The notes under the pieces: model-generated
The model's database searches: none
The model's input: the letters and a program-made list of their open reading frames with translations, nothing else
Told to the model about the DNA's origin: nothing
In this document: in pieces, positions 56,744 to 64,000 of the stretch
How the letters are laid out: each line of letters begins with the position of its first letter
Numbering within the stretch: the stretch's first letter is position 1
Position numbers and translations under genes: made by a program
Assembly (NCBI GenBank): GCA_024220525.1
Contig: JAMYWO010000035.1
Coordinates: 44,813 to 108,812 of the forward strand
Source of the DNA: Cochliopodium minus
Lineage: Eukaryota > Discosea > Himatismenida > Cochliopodiidae
Direction: 5' to 3'
DNA: 64,000 nucleotides

Positions 56744-58594
56744 ATTTTTAAATTTATTTTAAATTTATTTTAAATTAAATTTTCATTCAAAATTATTTTT
56801 TATTATTTAATAAATTTTCATTCAAAATTATTTTTATTTTTAAATTTTTTTATTGATTCATTTTTTAAAAAATAAAAATTATTTTTAAATCACTCATTTT
56901 ATTTTTTAAAAAAATTTTTTATTTTTTTTTTATTTTACCCATAATCATAAGACTTTGTTGTACCCTTTACCAAATATCCCTCATAAATACAAGATGCCCT
57001 GATCAAAAAAAAAATATATATATAAAGATTTGTTTAGTTTATTTAAAAAATATTGAATTATTTTAAAAAATCAAAATAATAAACCAGGTATTTCCATAAC
57101 CCACTCCCAAAGTAACTCCGCTAGTTCTCCCATGGGCGTAAAGGTTCATCAAAGCATTGCTGATTTTTGTTTTGGAAGAAAAAAAGTTTTAAAAAATAAA
57201 TTGAACAAATAAAACAAAAAATTATAAAATAGAAAATTTTTTTAAATATAAAAATTTAAAAAAATTCTTTGAAAAAATAAAAATTTTAAAAACATTAATA
57301 ATTATAAAAAAAAAATTAACTATATAAAAATAAAAATATAAAATAAAAACAAAATATAATTCTAATAAAATAATTTATGATAAAAAAAAATTTATTTACG
57401 ATCTGACAAGGAGGAAATTTATTTCGTATTTTTCAAACATAATTTCAGCCAATTTCATCCTTTGAAAAGCAGGGCTCAAAGGGTTCATTGAAAACAAACT
57501 GGTAGTACTCAAAGATTTAAAGTGATTCGTTTCTCCATCTATTATTTTCACTTCTCTAAAACTGTGATCCAAAAAATTTTCAAATCTGTCCCAATCCAAA
57601 ATAATTCCGTGCTAAGTTTTTTTTTGTAAATAAAAAATAATTTTAAATAAAAATAATTATTTTTCAATTAAATTTAAATTTAAAAAATTTAAAAAATGTT
57701 TCCAAAAAAATCTAATAAAGAAATAATATTTTTTCTTTGAAATTTGTGACAGAAAGCGTGAAATATAAGAAACTAAATTTATTCGCACTAATTTTACTTG
57801 AAAGAAGTTTTAAATGAAATTAAATAAATTAGTAAATACAAAAAATAACAAAAAAAAGAATATTTCTTAATATTTGAACTTAATCCAAAGTATAACGAAT
57901 TAAATATATTAATTTATGTTGAAAATTATGTAGGTTTTTCCAATTTTTTCTTTATCTTTTGTGAATTTTGTGTTCCCAAAATTGATTCCAACGATTTGGA
58001 ATATTTTGAAAAAAAAAAAATGGGAAGGCTAATTAATTGTTAAACAACACTGTTCTCGAATAGAAATTTTTTTTGTTGATTCTCTATTTGATTTATGTTT
58101 TATGATTAAAATCCTTTTTACCATGATTTTTCAAATAATCTCAAAGAATATCAAAAAAAGGGATTAATATATATTTAATCAACTATAATAGTTCATTAAA
58201 TTCTTCAAATAAAAAATTTGTATTACCATCCAATATTAATAGAAATTATTTTAGAGTATTAAATTAAATTTTCAAAATTAACTTTCTTTATTTGAAATTT
58301 TTTCAGATTTATATTTTACCTTTGCTATAGCTGTTAAGGATGCCTTATTATCCACTGCATCTTTTCCATAAAGATATTTGGATGTGATAGATTCTTCAAT
58401 ATTCTCAACCAAGCTATTGGATTTTGGGATTCCATAATATAAAGGTATATTATGAATAGGTTCCTAAAATAATTTTTTCCAAACAAAAATAATTTGGCAA
58501 ATTGAAAAGAAATAATTATTTATACATTATCTCCAGCTTTTCCAATTGAATAATTATTGCTTCCTATATCTACAACTAATCCTTCTTCCCACAT
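55812..58594 (-). CDS. Divergent actin-related protein with degenerate nucleotide site
   Basis: About eight exons from the ATG at 58594 to the stop at 55812. Blocks align along actin: GLVVDIGSNNYSIGKAGDN (phosphate 1), HGIILDWDRFENFLDHSF (actin HGIVTNWDDMEKIWHHTF), NPLSPAFQRMKLAEIMFEKY, LMNLYAHGRTSGVTLGVGYG (actin LYASGRTTGIVMDSGDG), SCIYEGYLVKGTTK, ITLCENDIRKDMWTNICASG (actin [20 protein letters not shown]) and ACWVGGSIEAS. In the phosphate-2 loop the actin D-S-G-D-G is V-G-Y-G, so the acidic metal and catalytic positions are lost. It is an orphan Arp by eye. The second intron, about 57614-58319, is 700 bp, long for this genome. Confidence 0.82.
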
Positions 58595-59011
58595 TTTTTT
58601 ATATATATATATTCTTTTTTAGTGGAAGAAATTAAACATCATCAAAAGACATCTATCCCATCAAAAAATGACAGATAAAATTTAATTTTCAATCAGGATA
58701 TATAAAAAGATATATCCTGATTCATGTTTCTTTTTTTGTTTGGGATCAAAGAAAGAAAAAAAATCAATAGAGAATTTCATTAAATTATAGAAACAAAGAT
58801 ATGATTGATCCAAATTGTAACATCTTTTTCCATCAAACCTGATATACTCTTCCTCTTATTTTATTTTTATTTTATTTGCATAGAGAATTTCATTTGACTG
58901 TGAATCACAACATATTCGGAAAAATTTTAAATAAAAAATAAAAAAAAATCAAGGATGAAAAAATGAATTAGAGAAAGAAAGAAATAAAAAAAATTCAAAT
59001 ATATTCAAACT
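58595..59011. other. Divergent spacer
   Basis: About 415 bp upstream of the actin-related gene. It contains GATATATCCTGA-type short palindromic AT runs near 58700-58725 and nothing coding. Confidence 0.4.
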
Positions 59012-59148
59012 ATGAATACTATTGAACCATCCAAATTAAATTATCTGATAATTGTTCCAGAATATGCAAAAAATATCAATCATAAGCAGAGATATCTCCT
59101 CATTAAATTATTTGAACAATACTGCAAGAGATNAATTCCAAAAGACAA
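59012..59148 (+). CDS. Short reading frame interrupted by an N, unidentified
   Basis: ATG at 59012 opens MNTIEPSKLNYLIIVPEYAK and continues to a charged helix (HKQRYLLIKLFEQYCKR). An N at 59133 replaces one base of the next codon, and the frame ends soon after. It has the look of a gene's first exon. What follows is A/T-rich and shows no continuation, so the rest may have been lost at the scar or the frame may be chance. Confidence 0.3.
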
Positions 59149-59632
59149 ATTATTTTTATGAGGATTGGTTTTGGAATATCAATTTGTCTATCATATTCTT
59201 CTTTTATCATTTCTCAAAATATAAACGTTGTATCAAGCAATTGAGTTCAAATTTTTTTTATTTATTTATTTATTTATTTATTGATTCAATAATTTCTTGG
59301 TTCATGCTTTCTAATTATTTGATCAATTTTCCAAGTCATTTGAATCAATTTTCATTTGATTAACAAAATATTTACCTTTTCTTTTTTCGAAAGAGCTTTT
59401 AAAATTTTGGAAGTCAATCATTACAAAATCTTACTTTTATTTTATTCTAGAAGATTAAAACTAGAAATTTATTGTTAAAATGAATTGTAACTTCAAAATT
59501 TTTTAGATACATGTTTGAAAATTAATTATTAGAGAAATTTTTTTAATTGTTTTAAATTTTATTAAAATTTAGTTTGTACAAATAATCAAAATTGTTTTTT
59601 TTCTTTAAAAATTTCAAACAGGAGAGTGTTAA
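59149..59632. other. Spacer downstream of the trypsin gene
   Basis: About 480 bp of A/T-rich sequence with a TTTATTTATTTA run near 59250. No gene supported. Confidence 0.45.
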
Positions 59633-60948
59633 TTAATAAAAAGAAACAAAAAAGAAAAAGATTATAGACAAAATGAAGAGAGGAAAACTAACAGAAGCAG
59701 AAGTAGCAGAGTTTGTAGTTCCGTTATTTGTAGCAGTCCCACTGTCACCCAAAACAGGGAGAGAACCAGTAATAGGTTCTATAAAAGAGGATCTGTAAGC
59801 TGCAACATCTGTATAAACTCCATAATTTCCAGCTGCACCACATTGTATCACTGCTTGAGAGTTTACTGTTCCAAATACAACCACTCCTATCTGAACATAT
59901 TGGTTTGAATTCAAAACGACTGCCTATGTAGGAAAAAATAATTATATTATAACTTTTTTAAACAAATGTTTTTTGAAAAAATTACCAATGGTCCACCACT
60001 ATCACCATTGCAAGAATCTTTCCCTTTTTAATAATAATTTTATTAAATTATTAAATTCAATATGTAATTCAGTGAATTAATAAAAATATAATGCTTGATA
60101 ATATTCGAAAAGAGATTTTGTTTTTTTTTAATACCATCAGATCCAGCGCATACAACATTATAATTAACTGAAAGACCACTCTTGGAAAGAGCTTGATTAC
60201 AAGTATCTAAAGAAACAGTAGGTATATCAACAACCTGCAATTGATCTGAGGGAGTTCTCCCTGAATTTTGGCTGTTTCCATCTGTCAATCCAAAACCACT
60301 CACAAATGATAGAGTCCCAGTTGGATATAGTGATTGATCTTGAGTTCTTGCAAGAATTATGGGTAATGTATCTAAGTGAAATAAAATATTTGATTATTTA
60401 AAAGTTATTTCTTTTAACAACTCCGATATTTTTTTATTTAATTTTTCAGCAAATATTTTTTTTTTTTTTTTTTTACTTGAATCAAATGAAATATCTGATA
60501 CTTGCAAAACACAGAGATCTATTCTATTCACAGTTGCTATTGAATTGCTATATGCAGGATGGATATTCGCTTTGATTATTGAATATTTTTTGTTTGATGA
60601 GATTCTGCTTATATATGAAGTAGATACCGCATACACATTTGTGAGACTTCTATCAGTATTAGTTTCAAGATCTCTGAAGCAATGAGCAGCAGTCAATACA
60701 TAATTCTTACTCAAAATACTTCCTCCACAAAAAATAGATGCCCCACCATCATCATTCACAATGGCAACTTGATATGGATACCTTGAAGTAGTAGTTGGAG
60801 ATCCACCAATGATTCTTTTAAATTTTTCAGCTTTTTTATTTTTATAAAGATTTTGAAGGAATTATGAATTTTAAATTCTTTGAAAAACAAAAAAAATACC
60901 ATAAACAGCTAAAATAAGAATAAGAAAGAAAACAAGAAATTTTTTCAT
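59633..60948 (-). CDS. Trypsin-like serine protease (S1A) with hydrophobic C-terminus
   Basis: Five exons close in phase (60948-60900, 60830-60477, 60371-60135, 60023-59986, 59923-59633), 322 aa. MKKFLVFFLILILAVYG is a signal peptide. EKFKR then IIGGSPTTTSRYPYQVAI is the activation cleavage site and mature start. TAAHC carries the active His, NRIDLCVLQV the Asp, and KDSCNGDSGGPL the Ser; the Asp six residues before it predicts cleavage after Arg or Lys. Disulphide Cys pairs are present. After the domain comes a Ser/Thr/Asn stretch (TATNNGTTNSATSAS) and a final hydrophobic run (FPLFILSIIFFFFVSFY), the pattern of a GPI-anchor signal, so the enzyme may be surface-bound. S1 proteases are patchy in protists. 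Confidence 0.92.
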
Positions 60949-61164
60949 TTGTGTTTTTTTTTTTTTGATTTTTTTTTTTTTTTTTTGTTCTTATCAAAAT
61001 AGTACTGAACAGAAATTTACTGAGATCTTTGCAAGAAGTCTAAAAAAGAAATTGTTAAAAAAGTTTAAATAAAAGAATTCAGTTAAATTATGATTAATTT
61101 GGGTAATAAATAAAATAAATTAAAATTTAAAAAATTTTAATTAAAAATTGAGTAATTTCCTCTT
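60949..61164. other. Short spacer upstream of the trypsin gene
   Basis: About 215 bp with long T runs on the plus strand next to the start codon (poly-A upstream of the ATG on the coding strand), and the 3' end of the phosphatase gene. Confidence 0.4.
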
Positions 61165-62769
61165 TCATAATTTGCTTCCAAATTTTTTCTGCTTCATTAA
61201 ATTGATTTCAGTCTCATAATCCAATTTGAAATCATCAGAAACATCAAACTGATGTTTAACAGAAAACTCTTCAGACTTTGATTTGATGTACTTTTTGTTG
61301 ACGACACGGTTAAAGTAATTGACAAAAATGTTCCCGCTCTTGGTTATCGTCAAACAAGAAACTCCCGCGTTGTTGTGTTCGATTTTGACAGTGTTGTTAT
61401 TGATACCCATTAATTCTTTAAGTAAATAAGAACTGAATTCTCCATGAGTGATGAGCCAAACTATTCAATATTAATTAATTTTTTTTTTTTTTTCTTTTTA
61501 ATTTTTTTTAATTCATTATTTTTTTTTTTGTTTCTTTTTTTTCTTTGATTATTTTGATGTTTATTTTATTTTTTATTTTTTCCATTTTTTATTTTTTATT
61601 TCACCATTTTTATTTTCGTTAGTTTTTGCCAACTCCAATAAAATAACTGCAACTCTCTTCGCTCTTAGTATAGCTTCTTCTTTCAACTCTCTCTTTCTTT
61701 TGTACCATCCTTCATTTTCTGGGAATTCCTCTAAAAAAAAATTTATTTATTTATTTTAAATTAAATTCATTATTATAAACATTTTTTTATTTTCTATTTA
61801 TTAATATTTTATTTATTTAATATTTTAAGATTTTATTATTATGATATTTATTTATTTATATATTTTTATTTTTTTTTATATTTTATTTTTGTTTAAGTTT
61901 TCACTTTCATCAAAAATGAATTCAGGAAACATTCTTTTGAGATCAGATACTTTTTTTCCCTCGAAAAACTCTTCTTTGTTTGGAGAACTCAAACCACCTG
62001 ACTCATAAATCTCTTTCCAAGCTTGAGGTTTAACTCCCAAAGCTAAAAAATAAATAAAAAACGAAATAAATAGTAAATCAAAATTAATTAATAAATTTAT
62101 AAAATACAAAGTAAAACAAAATAATAATTTTATTAAATTTAATTTAATTCAAAAATATTTCAAAAAATGATTAATCAAAAAATTAGATTTATATGAAATC
62201 AAATGGATGAAAGGATTGATTTATGATCTCTTTTTATTATTTGATTTTTTTTATTTTGAATATATAATTTTCTTTAATAAAATTTTTTTTTTACCCTTGG
62301 CTATTGGCTCGCATGTTTGAAGTGTTCTCAACATAGGACTGCAATATATTTTGGTTATATCTTTATTCTTGTCTTTCTTTAAAAAAAGGAGTGAATACAA
62401 CCATCCAATTTTTTAATTTTGAAAGAGTACCAATAATGATGCAAGCGTATATGCTTGTACTCTTCCTTTATCATTCGAAAAAAAATTAAATATGTTAATT
62501 TCTTTTCTCTGAAAATATTAAAAAAACCTTTCTTTGTTAATTGAGGATCTGCTGATCTTGTGGCTTCTGCGAACTATATTATAGAATTCAAATTTGAATT
62601 TAAAAGATGATTTTTTTTTCTGTTTATTACTTGGAATCTATCGTGATATCTCAGAAATTGATATATCTTGTTATTTGCTTGGGATATGCAAGGTATAATT
62701 TAAAATTTGATAAAAAATGAATTAAAAATAAAAACTTGATTCAGCATGTCTGACTATATACAGCTTCAT
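61165..62769 (-). CDS. Histidine-phosphatase (phosphoglycerate-mutase-like) protein
   Basis: About seven exons run from ATG 62769 to the stop at 61165. The N-terminus MKLYIVRHAES is the catalytic RH motif in its first strand. FAEATRSADPQLTKKGRVQA is the usual 'x-D-x-x-L-T-x-x-G-x-x-Q-A' block. ITKIYCSPMLRTLQTCEPIA contains the S-P-x-x-R-x-x-x-T phosphate pocket. GVKPQAWKEIYESGG carries the acidic proton donor, and VWLITHGEFSSYLLKELM the second catalytic His. All core residues of the branch-1 phosphatase fold are there. Substrate is unknown: members act on phosphosugars, nucleotides or proteins. The C-terminal 50 residues are charged and unrecognised. Confidence 0.87.
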
Positions 62770-62837
62770 TTTTTTTATTTATTTTAATTTATTTATTTTT
62801 GATTTATTCATTCATTTCGTTCAAAAAAAAAAAAATT

Positions 62838-64000
62838 TTATGAAATCAATCTTATTAAATAATGAAGGATGGGTGTCGGTATTATAGATAAAGGAGATTT
62901 GGGACATTTATATTTGATCAAAAGAAGACAAATGACAATGTTGTGGAAAGAAGGGGGGAACAGATGATTGTCTTGTTTGTTCCATTCACCACTTAAAAAA
63001 TATTTTCTCAAATCAAGTTTTCTTATTTCATAACCGATATCACACATTGCAGCATAGATAATTCCTTTCAAATAAAAAAAAAAATAAATAAAAATATAAT
63101 CAATAAATAAAAATAAAGAAGTTGAAAATATATAATAAAAATAAAATAAATCTGTTAAAAAAATTATTTACCTTGATAAACACATGATGCATGAACAAAT
63201 GTTCTTGAATTAGTGATGACTTCGTACCATTTGCAAGTAACTTTATAAAAAAATAAAAAAAATTATTTAAAAAAAATTATTTAAAATTAATTAATTTTAG
63301 TACTTGTATCATATGCATTTATCCTTTTTTTTAAAAAAAAATAATTAAATCAATTTAATTTTAAAAAACAAGAATTTTATTTCACCATTTATATTGTCCC
63401 CAATTAATTCCGTAAAAATTGAAAAGAACGTGGCTGACTCTACCCGTTCCCATCCAAGCAGTGCTCTTTTGGTTGATGGTTAAAAGATTAGGAAGGTTTT
63501 TGAGCTGGAGGGAAGTCATGTCAAAGACAAAAATTTGTTCGAAAGACCTAATTTAAAATTATTTTAAATTTTTTTATTTTATTTTTTTATTTTTTTATTA
63601 TAACAATTTTTCAATTTTTTAATTTAAAATAAAATTAAAATTAAAAAATTTTAAAGTTTAAATAAAGAAAATATAACCAGATAAATTTCTCCCACCAATG
63701 ATATAAATTTTGTTTTTATTTTTGACACAATTAGAAGAACACAGAAGAACATTTTCATCACCAGTAAAATTAGAATAATCTACTTTTTCCCATTTAAGTG
63801 TATCCAAGTCCAACCTGAACATATCCTCAGAGAATTTCCTTTCCAAATCTCTTCCCCCGAAAACATAAAAGAAATTTTTCCATCTCCAACAAGCACATCT
63901 TTAAATTAAAGAAATTAATTTTAATTTTAATTTATTTAATTTATTTAATTTATTTAATTTATTTAATTTATTTAATTTATTTAATTTATTTAATTTATTT
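62838..64000 (-). CDS. Kelch-repeat protein, 5' end beyond the window
   Basis: Exons on the minus strand near 63900-63680, 63550-63385, 63240-63170 and 63065-62838 encode Kelch-type blades: NFFYVFGGRDLERKF, MFRLDLDTLKWEKVDY, KIYIIGGRNLSGY, FEQIFVFDMTSLQLKNL, KWYEVITNSRTFVHASCVY, then IYAAMCDIGYEIRKLDL and a stop at 62838. Gly-Gly after a hydrophobic strand and the spaced Trp are the Kelch hallmark. It differs from the Kelch gene at 53415, so the two are not copies. The gene continues to the right of base 64000. Confidence 0.7.
63920..64000. repeat. (TTTAATTTA)n tract at the window's right end
   Basis: A 9-bp AT repeat in the first visible intron of the second Kelch gene, running off the window. 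The unit is the same as at 53275-53390. Confidence 0.85.

Noticed and set aside
58700-58725. Short palindrome (GATATATCCTGA region) as a transposon end
   Set aside because: No matching partner, target duplication or transposase nearby; such palindromes are common in AT-rich DNA.
53415-64000. The two Kelch genes as halves of one permuted gene
   Set aside because: The left gene has its own start and stop, and their blades are not continuous; only the flanking AT repeat is shared.

Overview
This 64 kb window is nuclear DNA of an AT-rich, intron-dense protist. Most genes are broken by short introns (about 50-200 bp, sometimes up to 700 bp) that start GTAA/GTAT and end TAG or AAAG. Proteins carry long Asn/Ser runs, spacers are almost pure A/T, and standard stop codons are used. 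The gene set is plainly eukaryotic: ribosomal protein eL27, VPS45, HOOK, a Rubicon-homology protein, an actin-related protein, ubiquitin hydrolases and Rho regulators. Base composition, Asn repeats and the Rho/BAR repertoire suit an amoeboid lineage (Anaeramoeba-, heterolobosean- or amoebozoan-like), but the species cannot be fixed from sequence alone. No rRNA, tRNA or CRISPR was seen.

Left third (0-19.5 kb): the 3' half of an OTUD3-like deubiquitinase; a USP53/54-like ubiquitin hydrolase interrupted by a false assembly gap; glyoxalase II; a BAR-RhoGEF converging on a RhoGAP-like protein that lacks the arginine finger; eL27 with its start codon on its own exon; a secreted protein; an ataxin-2-like protein (LsmAD plus PAM2, no LSm) with an Asn-rich tail; a small membrane protein and a Cys-rich protein.

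Middle (19.5-42.5 kb): VPS45, a RUN/Rubicon-homology protein and a HOOK adaptor stand side by side, all endosome/lysosome trafficking factors. Next come two divergently transcribed secreted-protein genes. One of them encodes a 993-residue protein with 14 phage-tail-fibre-type repeats, an intron and a signal peptide. A RING protein with recurrent acidic (D/E)-(L/M)-P-x-L motifs follows, then two type II membrane proteins with coiled-coil stems, one DUF3431-like and one of glycosyltransferase family 8.

Right (42.5-64 kb): a stretch of gene relics (a frameshifted RRM, decayed tandem repeats), then a block at 45243-49478 in which a 10-exon armadillo-like gene lies in circularly permuted order inside another reading frame, bounded by single N bases and (A6C)n tracts. 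After it come a Crinkler/RHS-type P-loop NTPase gene cut by a gap, a Kelch gene, an alpha/beta hydrolase, a divergent actin-related protein with a degenerate nucleotide site, a trypsin-like protease with a possible GPI tail, a histidine phosphatase and a second Kelch gene running off the end.

Gene models were built by hand from GT..AG boundaries, reading-phase agreement and family motifs. Where I say the phase closes, the summed exon length is a multiple of three.
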